Assembly (NCBI GenBank): GCA_035235625.1
Contig: CP141143.1
Location: 12,445,092-12,509,091 of the forward strand
Length of the DNA stretch: 64,000 nt
Direction of reading: 5' to 3'
Origin: Saururus chinensis
Taxonomy: Eukaryota; Streptophyta; Magnoliopsida; Piperales; Saururaceae
Below, piece by piece: positions 1 through 12,911 of this stretch. The notes under the pieces are model-generated. The model saw only the letters and a list, made by a program, of their open reading frames with translations. It made no database searches and had not been told where the DNA came from. The position numbers and the translations under genes were made by a program. Position 1 is the stretch's first letter, and each line of letters opens with the position of its first letter.

Positions 1-174
1 ACGTTAATGAGAACAACAGCGTAAAGGAAAATGACTTCAAACTAAATCCACCCTTGTCTAATTCTTTTTACGCCTTTCAGACAATTAATGTAAATGTCAC
101 ATAAAAATCTCGCTTATAATATAGCGCCATATTTATTTATTTATTTTTATGAAAGAAAAAAGACAATCGTATAC

Positions 175-347
175 CTGGTGACATCAATCATTTCCCCAAA
201 ATCAGCAGCAGTTGGAGAAAACCCCTGAATGCCGCCATTGTAACTCACTACAGGATCTCCATCCATGACTACGATGTAAATGTCCCCATTGCCAGAGACG
301 GCAAATGCCAACAATGCCAGAACTACCGACCTCAGCAATATGGTCAT
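175..347 (-). CDS. Subtilisin-like serine protease (SBT2 type), first coding exon only
   Basis: The exon encodes a hydrophobic signal peptide beginning MTILLRSVVLALLAFAVSG, followed by a segment typical of plant SBT2 subtilases (YIVVMDGDPVVSYNGG, then GFSPTAADFGEMIDVT). In that family this is the start of the inhibitor I9-type prodomain of a secreted serine protease. The ATG at 347 was chosen because the signal peptide starts there; an in-frame ATG at 380 would put a polar stretch in front of it. The exon ends in CACCAG followed by a GTATAC donor, with two bases of a codon left over. That fits the Ser expected at this point of SBT2 proteins. The remaining 174 bases to the left edge carry no second exon on this strand, so the catalytic domain lies outside the window. 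The family call rests on about 57 residues. Confidence 0.82.
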
Positions 348-2111
348 CTTCTTCTCTCCGCCTATCCTCACCTGCTGCAACCTCAGTGGGACTGTCCAAC
401 TGGATACGAATTTTAAAGAAGTTCCATATATTACTTTTTTTTGTGCGGGGAAAATTTTGATGAATTACATTCCAAAGTTGTATTTTTTACAGTAAATAAC
501 AATAATTAACTACCAATTTGCTGAAGACCTTTGACCACCATTTCTAGAAGTTAGCGAAAAGATTGCGCTTCAGATAGAAAAAAGAAAAACATGGAATATC
601 AGCGTTAGCCAGGGAAAGCGTAGTATAATCTATTGATCTATACAACTGTTTTACTGTCGATCACTGAAGTTAGAGGTAGAAGTTGGCAAAATCATCAAAG
701 GTAAAAGTTGACAAAATTGGACTTTAAATAGCTATAAATTGATAAAAGCAGTTTTGCGTGTTTCCCTATAAACGAAGTTGATTGCTGGGGGAAAAAATGG
801 ATGCAATGTATCACAAACGCAGTGGCAAAAATATAAAAAATAATGCAAATATTGGAGGAAAAAATTTCTGCTTTTGACATGAAAAACGTTGAGATAGCCA
901 GCATGAGCAGGATTTCACATGCGAAGTAAGTAGCTCGAGTCTCCCAAATGTCCAGACAGTAGACACTAACAAAAAAATCACAAGAAAGAGGAAGACGAAT
1001 AGCTTCACATTTTAAAACATGAAACTAATACCCACAGAAATTCCTAGTATTTACCGAAAGGACGAGCAAAAGATGCTGCTAGCACCTTCCCGCCATGGCA
1101 GCTGAAGGAACAGATTGCATTCTCATCCTCACATAACGAGCACAAGGCAAAGCACTCTGTCAGAGCCAGACGACTCTTCTACGCTGATAAGTGATAACGA
1201 ACCTGAGGCAGATGGGACGTAAGTAACCCCTTTTTCCCACCCTCGATCGCTTTTACCATTTACAAACCGCGCAAAGAAAAAGCGCCCCAGCGCCGATGGC
1301 TACCCATTTTTCATCCCTGTCTGCACTCTCTCTCAACTTGTGGTAGTTGAAAGCAACCGAACTGGGCAGAAAAAGTTAGGGGAAAAGGCTTCGACTTTTG
1401 TACTGGAATGAATCAAGCAAAGAATCACGGACGCTTACGCGGTGGTAAAGGCACCATTTTTTCGCAGTCAGACTGAAGTAAAGAATCGGAAACGAAGCCC
1501 ATTTTTATCACACTCCCCGCCAGCAAAGCATCTGCCTCACTTCTTCACAGTGTGAAGTACCGAATACGCACTCGAAAGTGACTATAGTGCTACAGCACTG
1601 TACTTACTACACAGAGTGGGGGAATGTGTAGGCTGGTCCTACCGGTGGAGGTGCTTCTTCACCTCCATTTTGCCATGAGCGCTGCCTTCGAAGTTGCCGC
1701 GTCACGGTTTGCTCCCAACTGGGAAGTGTCTCTCTCTCACTTACTCACTCAGTGGCCTGGTCGGGCAGGCAGGGGGAGATAATTGGAGTTATAAGCGACG
1801 GACCAGGATGGGCCCCGACAGCACATGGCGGGAATCCGTACACACGGTTTTTATGGTGATAAGTGTGCCACGTCAGCGTTGAGACCGAAGAGGTTTTCAT
1901 GTTCAGTTTCGGAAAGCCAAGGGCGGCTGACCGGTTTGGACTGCTCTGCTGCCCGACGGTTGGGACTTAGCACCTGTCCTTTTCCTCGTCTAATATATAA
2001 CTTTTTTTTTCCTTTTATCTCATGCGGATTTATATTCAGGTCGACTGAAGTTACGTATGTTTAACTTTTTTGCCTTTATTATATATTTTTTCTGTTTTAT
2101 ATTAATAAGTT
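348..2111 (-). promoter_or_regulatory. Upstream region of the subtilase gene with a possible 5' leader exon and intron
   Basis: Read on the minus strand, a pyrimidine-rich stretch ending in TTGCAG lies at about 385-395, just upstream of the subtilase start. A candidate donor (CTTTCG then GTAAAT) lies near 1050. Together they suggest a roughly 650-base intron in the 5' leader, with a leader exon at about 1055-1230. This is inferred from splice signals only. The rest is AT-rich and contains no ORF that resembles a gene. Confidence 0.3.
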
Positions 2112-5100
2112 ATACTCTCTGTCCTCGATTAATAGTTTTATTTTTAAATTTGACTATTTTTATTAAGTTGGTAATCACATATCTCTTCTTCGTCTAATAA
2201 TACCAGTGGTCTTCCCATACGCCTCCGGCCCGAAAACATATTCTTTCATACTGTGTTTAAACTCTAAACCCTAAAATAAGTGTTTCATAAATTTAGCTCT
2301 CAATTACTTTTTTTTTAAATAATATATATATATATATATATCAAATTTACTTATTTTTTGTGTCAATAAAAAATAGTAATTTTGAAAGCCTTGAGTAATA
2401 TTACGTTCCTTAAATATTTTAATATTAAAAAAGTGACACTTAAGAGAGAATAATTAACTTGGCAATTTATTGTGACAAAAAAGATAAATTTTATTTATAA
2501 ATAAATTATTCATACTTTTTTCCTATTTATGGGAAGAAATATTTTAGAAAGTCTCTAATAAGTAGAAAAATAGAAAATAGGATAAATACGTAGGACAAGT
2601 TTTTCTTTTAAATTAGATAATTAGTATAGGATAAAAGGCTACGTATCATGAAATCAATTTAATAGTATTATGCTAGTGTAAAAAAATGGCATTAATAAGT
2701 GTAAAAATTGTTAAACATATATAAAATTTACCACATTGCTATAAGCATATGTAAATCCCTATAAATACTAATAGATTTTTGTTTACAAAAATATCATTCA
2801 TGCTGTGAAATTGGTTTAATGATAAATTATTGAGAACTTGCCAAAGTGCAATATCTGCAAACAAAATCTTCCCAATGTACATATTTAAGCAACTTGAACC
2901 TACCAATCTACAAATCCCTCTACTCTATAATCTATAATTGCATAATCTTTCTCTCGACTTTAGGGCTTGCAAAGTCCTAATCAAGGTTTAATTGGCTTAA
3001 ACAATGAAGAAAAAAGATATGGTCTTGAGGGAGGAGGCAAGTCCAATCACCCTATTCAACGAGTCACATGATGAAGCGCCGGTTGTCTCATTCAGAGGCA
3101 GAGCCCCAGCCCTAGTATGTTGTCAACATTCTCCCAATTTGTTCGATAACTCTTGTTGTTTGGAGAAATGTTATAGTCATTGGTCCCAAGACTCCCAACT
3201 TGCTCGTCCCATATTTGGGTGTTGACAGAGCCCCCTTGTTTAGCCCCGCTCTCAACAGTCAACACCCAATGTGGCCACACTCTTCGATACTTCTATCATG
3301 CAAACTTTTTATTACTGAAAAAGTTTATGATCGGTTTAAAGGAGACGCTATAGTGTCTAGCACAGTTGATATTAGAAATGTCTTTAGAATTGGGTGATGT
3401 AAAACCCGGACCTGACTCAACCCTGATGAGTTGGGTTTAATTTCTTAATTTTAACTCGAATAGTTGTTATTTTGGTCAAATTTGAATTTTAAGTAATCTA
3501 ACCTAATCTGACTAAAGTTATAAATATAAATTTTTATATTTATATTATAATTTGTTTATAAAATTTTACTTTTAAATGATTAGGTATTTAAAAAATATTT
3601 TTTTTTAATTTTAAATGGCTTGGGTTTGGGTTTAGTCTATGCAGGCGGGGTTGGATTTGAGTATCATTTCTTAAATAGGAGTACTATTGAGTTGGAGTTT
3701 GACAAAAACCAACCCGACATCCTAGTTGACATAAAGGAATGTAATGATCTTACGACTTACGACTTAACTCTATGTTGACGCATCACGCATGTAACAATGC
3801 TACTGATTAATTAATCCCGACAAAGGTCGTAACAGCTATTCTTTATTTGGCTGCCATAATCTTGACTACGTTAGCTGAACTTTGCTGTTGAACTAATTAA
3901 TTATAGATTTGACAGCCCTCCATGGAGGGAATTAGGAAGCTAAAATGAGATCATTAACTTTGACTGAGGAGCTAATACAGATTTGAGAATCTTGAAGTGG
4001 ACAAAGGGAAAGGGATTGCACCGCCAACCATTTGTAGCACATGCTGGGTGGCCCATCTAGGGCTTTGTCTTCACGCTATTGCACACCATGTGACTCCGAT
4101 TAGTCCTGTTGCTTATGAGGGTTTAGGGAGCTAGACATCTACCTATTCAATTGAAAAGGGCATATGTTGTCTCTCTCAAAAGGTCAGATAATCCGAATCA
4201 TGGCTAACATGCATTTGACATCCCATTTTATGTGTCAAATGCTCTTCACTTTATTTTAGGATAGGATAGTAATATTCGCACACTCATTGTTTTATACTTA
4301 ATATAAACAAATAGGTATATAAATATCTTTTTCCTTATAATATAATCACTATAGAAGTTGCAGCTCACTCTTAGCACAAAATATTTGTTAATACTCGTAT
4401 TAGATTATAATAAAGAATTAGTATAGAAATAGTTAAGATGCCCCAAGTCGCACCAATGTCGCATGCGCTCGATATATTACTCCTATTAGACTAAAATTAG
4501 TATACATGTATCACGGGGGGGCAGGCGGAGGCGGGTAGATCAAAATCCGCATGGCCCGTAAGAAGAATAAGGCCATGTGATCGAAATTACCCGGTCCAAA
4601 AGCAGCCAATGCACTCGGACAATCAATCATTCTCTAGTTGGGGATTGAAGGGCCCGCGAGTGTTGATTATCTAACTGGTCTCATACTTTCCGGAATAGGC
4701 CTACGAATTCATTAATTGAGTGGCCTTGTCGTGTGCTCGGTCTCACATGTGGTTTTCTGCGCTTAAATTGACTCAACGCCGGCCAGCTTGTCCTGTGGTT
4801 TGAAAGACTAATTACGTGAGTACAGTTTGATGCAATGGCAGGGCATGACTATACTTCGTATTTTCCCTTGAAGGCATAGTAACTCACTGGACCCAGCAGA
4901 ATCTTTTAGGTCGTCAATCTGTCTCCTCTGCCGTCTCCGCTTGCTGTAGGTATCCAAGGCAACCGACCAAATACCCTGATGCAGCCCTTCAGAAGACGTT
5001 TTGCAATTTCTCTCCATTTGCAGTGTAAATTTTGCAGTCCGTTTTTACATTATTTTTATTTTAATAAGAGGTGTCGGAGTTCATAGGATGTCAATTTTTT

Positions 5101-5596
5101 AGATGGACAGCCCCTATACATTCTTTACGTTACGCTCTTTGTCAATAAAAAATATATTTCCTTTGTAATGAGCCTCAGATGGGCACATCTAAATATCTTC
5201 TCATCTTGAGAGGATAATGGGCTTTTTTTTTTTAAGCACTTGAATTAAGCTCATTAAAATTTCGAATGTCGCCTCGAATTATTGGGTCAATGTATACGAC
5301 TGCTGCTCGCCATTAGAAATGATAATGTGGGCTATAACTTCTACGCTATAATAAACATCTCATCATGTGGGCCGGACATTTTTTTTCCTCACATAGTGGG
5401 CTTGGACTTGCTCTTCTACAACCCATCCACAAGGTCAGTGCAATCCGACGTGTACCAAAGCATTGAACAAGCTATTGGCCAGAGAACAGCCACGTCGTTG
5501 GGCCTTTTTGCGGCGTGGCGCCTTATCCAGCACCAGATTCTGCCGCCACTCTCTCGGCCCTCAGGCCACCCGCGCCACCCGCCCCTGCGTCGTGCT
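2112..5596. other. Intergenic region between the subtilase and CRY-DASH genes
   Basis: This AT-rich DNA has no recognisable gene. It holds a Stowaway-like terminus at 2112-2150 (CTCTCTGTCCTCGATTAATAG), a TA microsatellite at about 2322-2341, and an AT-rich repeat at about 3395-3725 flanked by pyrimidine-rich ACCCGGACC and GTTGGTTTTTG motifs. A very short MITE lies at 4264-4334. Small ORFs at 3004-3397 resemble nothing I know. The last 500 bases should include the CRY-DASH promoter and 5' leader, but I cannot place a TATA box with confidence. Confidence 0.5.
4264..4334. repeat. Short MITE-like element, same family as 20765-20923
   Basis: The left end reads GGATAGTAATATTCGCACAC. The reverse complement of the right end reads GGAAAAAGATATTTATATAC. 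Both match the two ends of the 159-base element at 20765-20923 (GGATAGTAATATTCCTACAC and GAAAAATGATATTTATACAC). It looks like an internally deleted copy of about 71 bases. No target-site duplication was found. Confidence 0.45.
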
Positions 5597-8500
5597 ATGT
5601 CCATTCACCACCATTTCCTTGTCTCCCCCGCCTCCCTCTTCAGAAACCTCCTCTTCTCCTTCTCCCCAAAGCCAAACGTTAACCGCCTTCCTGCTCGTCA
5701 GTACGTAGCCATGAGTGTGGCTTCTGGGTCGACGTTTTCTCCTGAAATCTTTCGGGTGCCCGACTTGAATGCCGATGAATTGGACTTGGTCGCGGATCAA
5801 ACGTTCAAGAGGTACACCAATGTGAGATTGCAGAGAAATGATGGCGCCGCAGGCGTGTCCATCGTCTGGTTCAGGAACGACCTGAGGGTCCTGGACAATG
5901 AGGCGTTGGTCCGGGCGTGGACCTCGTCGGAGGCGATCCTGCCCGTTTACTGCTTCGATCCCCGTCTCTTCGGGACCACCCATTACTTCGGCTTCCCCAA
6001 AACTGGAGGTATCTGATTTTTCTTTGCTTTCCTTCCTTCTCTGCAAGCTTCTTCGTTTCGGATGAAAGAAATGCGTTTGAACTGCATTGCCTAACGGAAT
6101 TGCCTAGTTATTGATTTTTTCTTTGAAGATATCAATTTGTCACTTGTGCTATTCAGGCTGTTCCTCGCTCATTTGTTTTTCTTCTTATGTGGGAATGTGT
6201 TGCACGTACAACTCAAAAAAAAAAAAGCTTTGAGAGCGCAGTTTTTGCTAGAGAGCGTGACGGACTTGAAGAAAAACTTGATCAAATGTGGACTTAACTT
6301 GCTCATACGACACGGGAAACCAGAGGAGATAATTCCTTCACTCGCAGCAGAGTTTGGGGCTCATACAGTTAAGGATTTTCCAAGTAAACCAACTTAATTT
6401 GCTTAAACCAGCTTAATTTGCTTCCCTTATTTCAATTGTTCTCATGTATGATTTCTGTTTTGTTGATTGCGTACATTCATATTTTGATATTTATCAGGTA
6501 TTTGCCCACAGAGAGACTTGCAGCGAGGAGGTGGGTGTCGAACGACTCATTACTAAAGCTTTGAAGAAAGTGCTCCTACCATCAAATGGCCCCCGTAATT
6601 CGAAAACCCCAACCCTCCAACTTATATGGGGGAGCACAATGTACCATATGGATGACCTGCCATTTAGTACAGGAAGTTTGCCTGATGTATATACACAATT
6701 CCGCAAGGTAGAGGGGTCAGTCTGTTTTCTGCATATTATAACTGATTTATTTTAAATGTGATTTGATAATTTGAACCAATTTGCAGTCTGTTGAATCTAA
6801 GTGCACTGTCAGAAGCTGCTTCAAGCTTCCAACATCTTTTGGCCCATTTCCTACTTGGAATGAGGACGAATTTGCTGGATGGGGATTCATTCCTACACTC
6901 GAGGAGCTGGGTGTCAAGGAGCACAAGGCACAGGTTAAAAGCTTGTCTATAAATGTATATAAAAATGTTTTCAATTAGACAGAGAATTTCTTGGTGCCAT
7001 TCTTTTAATCACGAAGAGATTATGTGATTCCTCAAATGTTAATTAGTCAAGGCTTTGTCTTTCTTGAAATGCAGAGTGAAAAAGGACTGTGCCTTGTTGG
7101 GGGTGAAAAGGCAGCTTTAGGTCGTGTAGATGAATACTTTTGGAAGAAGGTATACAGTAGCTTTCACTTCTCAAGGCACTCTTGACTCTGCTGTATTACT
7201 TTTGATGCTACGGTTTAGTTGGTGTAATGGGTGAATATACTTACAACTTACAATGATAAAAATGGGGCTATAAAAGTCGTCATTTTGTATGCCTTGAGTA
7301 TAGTTTCTATACATGCTAAAAGAATGTTCATATCCAGCAAACAACAAAAATGATAATGGCTCATATTATGATTCAGGATTTGTTAAGAGTATATAAAGAG
7401 ACAAGAAATGGAATGTTGGGGGCCGATTACTCTACAAAGTTCTCTCCATGGTTAGCTTTTGGAAGTCTGTCTCCGCACTATGTATATGAAGAAGTAGGCC
7501 TATTTCATACTTTTTTCTCAACGTTCTCTAACCTAGCTAAACGCGAAGTTCTAATTAAAAGATATATCGGGCTTCATTTAGGTCAAAAGATATGAGAAGG
7601 AGAGGCTACCAAATGATTCTACCTACTGGTAATTTGAATGCATTAATGATTTTCTCATCTATAATTTGAGGAAAATGGCACCTGCTATTGACTAATTCCT
7701 GTGTACATGTTTCAATGTTTGTCGTTTTAGTTATTTAATTCTCAATTGAAGTTACTTGCAGGGTCTTATTTGAGTTGATATGGAGGGATTATTTCAGATT
7801 TTTATCATTGAAATATGGGAATTCTCTATTTCATCTAGGTAACTCAAGTTTCATTTTCCTGGTCATTTTGTTTATTTTTCAATGCACAAATTCTTTACAC
7901 CGTCAGATCCTGGGAACGAGAAAAGTTTCCCATATTTAATCCATTCTGGAGAACTCATACAAATTAGTTGATAGCCAATATCAGCGAAACAAAACAAAAG
8001 ACTTTGTTTACTGTGACTTTAAATAGTTGCTACTTAGCATAGTTTATTCTTTCCATCTGTGTATAACTTCGTCGTAATTGCTACCAATATTTTTAGTGAT
8101 AGTGAGTCTTTACTTCTTTCATTCTTATTTTCAATTCATTTAACAGGTGGCCCAAGAAAATTGAATGGGTTGACCTGGAGCCAAGATCAAAATTTGTTTA
8201 AATCATGGAGGAATGGCTGTACTGGGTATTTTTTCCTTCTAGCTTGGCTGTGCTGCAAATTGAAGACATTGACTGATTCATCCATCTTTAGATGACTCCA
8301 TTTAAATGTTTATAACATAGCTTTGTGCAATTCAGTTATCCTCTCATAGATGCAAATATGAAAGAACTCTCTGCAACTGGTTTTATGTCAAACCGAGGTC
8401 GCCAGGTAAAATGTACAAAGTTAGTTCTATTCTAGAAGTTCAGTGTAGACAGATAATTATAATAGTTTTACGTTGGAAGTTCAGTGTAGACAGATAAGTA

Positions 8501-9331
8501 AAATAACCAATTCAGTTAAATGGATAAGTCAGAAAGTAAAGATTCAATATTTAAACAAATAATATTTTTCAGGAGGCAAAACTTTTCTAACTCGAGTTTA
8601 GAAGCTTGCCAAGTCACTATATTTGATGCTTTTAATCTTCAAAATGATTTGTGCTCTTGCAGATAGTTTGTTCTTTTCTTGTCAGAGACATGGGAATTGA
8701 TTGGCGAATGGGTGCTGAATGGTTTGAAACGTGTCTTTTAGATTATGACCCATGTTCAAATTATGGGAACTGGACTTACGGGGCAGGTTGATGGTCTATC
8801 TTAATCTGTTTTAGTCTTTTGCTATAAAAAAAGAAAAGAATATGTTTTAGTTTTTAGCATCAATTAGTGGCAAGTGATGGTAATTGCATGTTTATAAACA
8901 TGGTGTACGTGTTTTTTACGTTTTCTTCTCTCTTTGTCTCCCGGTATTAAAAGCCTAACTGGCATGTTTGATCCTGGAAACAGGCGTAGGGAATGACCCT
9001 CGGGAGGATCGATACTTCAGTATTCCAAAACAGGTACTTTACAGAATATTTTAGATCTTAATAAAGCTATAATATCCATTTCAGTGGATGAATCGGAATG
9101 ATATTAATTGATCTCATAACTATCTTTGTGTAGGCTCAAACATACGATCCTGATGGCAAGTACATTGCTTTCTGGTTACCTGAACTAAAAGCTCTGCCCA
9201 AGGAGAAAAGGCATTTTCCAGGAAGTTCATACATAAAGCAAATTGTTCCCCTTAAATTTGGTTTCAGTAATAGCCAGAGGTCCGGACGTATCAAATCAGG
9301 GCCGTGGAAAAGGAACGACTACAGAATATGA
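5597..9331 (+). CDS. CRY3: Cryptochrome DASH (CRY3-like), 13 exons, 581 residues
   Basis: This is a photolyase/cryptochrome-family flavoprotein. CRY-DASH proteins repair cyclobutane dimers in single-stranded DNA, bind FAD plus a folate antenna, and in plants are sent to plastids and mitochondria. Coding exons: 5597-6008, 6228-6367, 6498-6707, 6787-6933, 7075-7149, 7377-7493, 7582-7628, 7762-7838, 8147-8225, 8336-8405, 8663-8786, 8984-9033 and 9134-9331. All introns are GT/AG and the total is 1746 bases, in frame. Residues 1 to about 40 look like a transit peptide. The photolyase N-domain begins with [11 protein letters not shown] (residue 91). The FAD-binding half includes [11 protein letters not shown] (about residue 347) and [20 protein letters not shown]. 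The length fits Arabidopsis CRY3 (about 569). The frame is open upstream to an ATG at 5282, but the ATG at 5597 gives the expected short transit peptide; 5711 is a further in-frame ATG. The tail is basic and Gly/Ser-rich, as in relatives. Confidence 0.96.
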
Positions 9332-10082
9332 CAATTATATGTTTTACTAATACTCTCATACTTCATTAACATAAATAGTGTGTTTGTGATGGTCATGGGT
9401 CGTTTGGGTGCCGAATTAACTCGGTAGCGAATTAATTTTAAAAATTTACCGCCAAATATGAATTAAGTGTAATAATAAAATTTTATTAAAATAAATTCAA
9501 ATGTCGCATTAAACTTAATTTTAAAATTTTAAACTAATATAATTTTCTTTATCTCAAACTCAAATATGTATTTTTTTGGTACTATTACGTTTCTAAATTT
9601 AAATTCTATCAAATAAAATCTTACAAAGGTAGATAATTTTAAATTTTTAAAATAAGTTTTACTTACATGACATATTTTTTTTTAGGCTCAAATCAATATG
9701 AGAGATAACTGTTAAAAAATAATAAAATTTATAATTTTTAAAATGGGGACTAAAGATAGAATTGACTAAAGAGGTGTACAGGCTTAAAATGGCCTAAATT
9801 AACTGCAAGGTGAATTTTTAATTCCATATAATTTTTACACAAACCGGATTCTAATAATTAAAGTATGAATTGAAGCGGCTGAATCACATCTAACAACAGG
9901 GCAGAATTCCGTAAAATAGATTCCATTGAGATTCAATGTTACACGTCTAAAAACATAATAATCACATGAGACTCTGTTCCACAGATTATGCTGAAGTTAA
10001 AGAATAAATAAGAGTATCAGATACAGCTACAATAGCCTTTAAGTATAAATTCTAAAGGATCGGTTTTACACTAAAACTTACT
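9332..10082. other. Intergenic gap between CRY-DASH and the S16 remnant
   Basis: This AT-rich DNA should hold the 3' end of the CRY-DASH transcript. I searched the minus strand for the missing last exon of the S16 gene, expected to encode YWLSVGAQPSDPV or similar, and did not find it. Confidence 0.6.
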
Positions 10083-10428
10083 TAATCCTTTCGAAACTGA
10101 GGCCCACACGTTTACCGCCATCCTGACCTGCAAAAACAACCACAGCAAAAAGCAGAAATGCACTTGACATATCAGAATAAGGAAATCGGAAACAATGAGA
10201 TAGAAACCAGTAATACTGAAGCAACCCAATGCATACAAAACACTTAGAGCACAAAAGCCAAAGCTTTTCGATTAAGAGAAAAGAGAAACAGAGACCTGGC
10301 AAGGGGTTGTAATAACCCAAAACTTCCAAATGCTTGCCGTCTCAGGGCGATCGGCTATCGGCCGCCATCATACGATAGAACGGCCGGTTCTTGCACTCAA
10401 ATCTCGACAGTCGTATTCTCACCACCAT
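10083..10428 (-). pseudogene. rps16: Broken nuclear gene for organellar ribosomal protein S16
   Basis: Exon 1 (10296-10428) encodes MVVRIRLSRF then a Cys-Lys-Asn-Arg-Pro-Phe-Tyr segment, followed by ADSRSP, a TGA stop, and DGKHLEVLGYYNPLPG. Exon 2 (about 10083-10127) encodes QDGGKRVGLSFERIK and ends at an AA|GTAAGT donor. The intervening intron has a good CAG acceptor. This is the bacterial-type S16 protein, nuclear-encoded in plants and imported into plastids and/or mitochondria. In the family the stop position is Arg (ADSRSPRDGKH), so CGA has become TGA at codon 29, a C-to-T change at a CpG. The third exon is not found in the next 750 bases. The conserved Gly after LSRF is Glu, and the Val before MAAD is Met. 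Introns are retained, so this is not a processed copy. Confidence 0.85.
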
Positions 10429-12911
10429 TGCCGCCGCCTCCTGTTGCTCGCCTCTCACTAAATTTCTCCATCTTCTTCTTCTTCTCCCCTCTCCAAAGGC
10501 TCAGCCTCAGGGGATGTTCAATTTTCTCTCTTCCCTCCGCTGCTTGCTGCTTACTAGATGGGCCTGGACACATATGTCTCTTCAGAGTTCAGACTCAATG
10601 GGCCGGTTTACTGGACGGAGCTTGAGTTTTTCATGGATCGATGGAACAAATATGGTGGGTCTGGACTCTGGACTACTCTCAAAATGGGTAAGCAAAGCTT
10701 CAAGCTTCAAGCTCAAGCCCAAAAACGTAGTTATATTCTAAAAACTCCCTCCGGCTATATTTATTTATTTTAAATAAATTAATTTTAATTCATTTAAAAA
10801 AATCAAATGGTGCTATTGAGTTAAGACAAATGTTTAATTTTGTTGTTTTAAAGAAGCGGTTTGGATAGGCTGTGAAGAAACCGTATTTGGTGTGAGCCGC
10901 CGGATCACAATCCGACGGCTCCTGCCCCGTAAAAAAGACATGCTTCAGGCGCATATTAACGACGCTCTTTTACCTGTACGCATTTTTACTTATGTTTACA
11001 GTTAGTGTCGGCTGCTTAGTGACTCACACTCGAATTTGGTACGAGAGCCTTGCAGCTGACCTGAACCCTTAAAGAAGAGCAGTCAGTTTGGTGGTCACGA
11101 GGGAAGCGCAAGTAAGAATTAAGGCCGAGGGAACACATAAGATGCCTGGGAATGGTTGGCATGTTAGAGTCAATGGTAGGTGAAGATGAGGGAACAATCT
11201 TTTATTTGGTCTTTTGTGTCTCCTGGGCTGTTAGATGTGCAATGTGACTTATTTGGAATGGGCACAAGCGAGCAGCTAGGTGGGGGTAGCCCTTTCCCTT
11301 TGTCGGTGCTTACTGCTTCGCTTTTCATCTTCTTGTGTTATTTTGGTTTTGATCATTATGTGACTAGCGATGATTAAATTAAAAAAGACAAAGCAAAAGA
11401 AGTTGATCATTGTCTACGCAATGTACTTGTACAGAGTACTAGTTTAAAAAGATTAAACAAGATGATTGGTGTTCTGCTTTCAGTTTTTTTGTTTTAATAC
11501 ACCGACCCACCGGCAAGAAGAGAGAGTCCACACACACGGATGACGGATGTACATAGCCACCCTGCAGCCTGCTAGCTCGTCAGCGGAAAGCTGTGGGGGC
11601 CTTCTCTACTGCTCTTTGGTCCGCAAAATTTGTCTTCATCCTCTCTCGTATGCATGATATCATCAACGAAGCATCCAACGCAGATAAGTATTTTTCATGT
11701 TTCAGACCAACGACTCCATTTTGTCTTGTTTCTAGCCCTAGCTGGCTAAGCAGTCCCCACCCAAAAAAAAACAAAAATGAATGAGTCCTGTTTATATGAG
11801 CATCTCTATGTGCCTATACTATTCGCTTTTAGGCTCTGTAATTTTGATCATGCGGCCTATACTATTCGCGGAATACGGAATAGGTAGATTTTAATTTGCC
11901 TGCCTGCGCTGATACACATATACTATCAAATTTGGATCTGAACATTCACGATACGTTGCACACTAACGCAACTACAAGGCATCCAATGTATTGTTTTATG
12001 CTCTCTTTGTCCTATATTAATAGTTATATTTAAAATAATAATAATTTTTATTTAATGATGAAACATACATCTAAGAGAAGAAAAAATAAATTTATAATAT
12101 ACTTTTTTAAATACCTAATTACTTAAATTTAAATAAATAAAATTATTAATATAGAATATATCTTTTTGCCAAATGGAACTATTAGTTTAAAGGGAGAGAA
12201 TAGTACATATGCACTATAGAGGAATATCAAGTTGACATTTATTTTAGGAAAATAATATTTTTACCTTATTTTTTTATATTAAAACATTACTCTAGCCTTT
12301 AATTAGACTAAAAACTATATACTCCTTAGGTAAGAATTAAATATTATAATAGAGTTTTTATATAAAAAATAAATAGAAATATCAGCTTCTTTTTCATTTT
12401 AGTATGATTTGAAAGTAGATACGATCGAGCGAGATCAATCAAAGTCGACGACTGACAATAATTCGGCCGTGCATGAATCCTTTTTACTGGCGTACAAAGG
12501 TGTCATAGTTATCATGTAAGACTAGAATCGGTGGATGAGAGAGCCCACTCGAGATTGACGTGGCTCTTTCTGTCCGCCATATCTCTTTAGCTCCTAGCTA
12601 CCATTTATTTATTTATATGCCCACTGATTTTCTTCTTTAAGATTTGGACGAGTGGTCAGTCATTATCATTGAAAACCTTAAACCAGTACTGGCATGTGCA
12701 GACAACCATATCCGCGGATGCTAGCCTGGTGCCTTTTCCCGTTAAACCAATGAACACATTTTTTTTGCGTTTTAGAAGATAAAGATAACTTGGTAAGTTT
12801 ACCACCATCGCTCATTTATATTCATTCTCCCATCTTCCCAATCATTTAGTCCTAAACTCGTTCATCTGTTTGTTGGATATCCAGCAATGATTTCTCCCTC
12901 AGAAGATGCCC
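10429..12911. other. Intergenic region with no recognised gene
   Basis: The first part would be the promoter of the S16 copy. A Stowaway-like start (ACTCCCTCCGG) lies near 10744. Several short ORFs on both strands have no family resemblance. A Stowaway element occupies 12001-12199. Confidence 0.5.
12001..12199. mobile_element. Stowaway-type MITE (Tc1/mariner)
   Basis: The left end reads CTCTCTTTGTCCTATATTAA. The reverse complement of the right end reads CTCTCCCTTTAAACTAATAG. Both resemble the Stowaway terminus CTCCCTCCGTCCC with its adjoining ATATTAATAG. The interior is AT-rich and non-coding. The exact ends and the TA target duplication are uncertain. Confidence 0.65.

Noticed and set aside
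5282..5596. N-terminal extension of CRY-DASH from the in-frame ATG at 5282
   Set aside because: The added 105 residues do not resemble the family; the ATG at 5597 gives a transit peptide of the expected size.
10391..10773. Plus-strand ORFs over the S16 exon 1 region
   Set aside because: Antisense shadows of the S16 remnant and its promoter.
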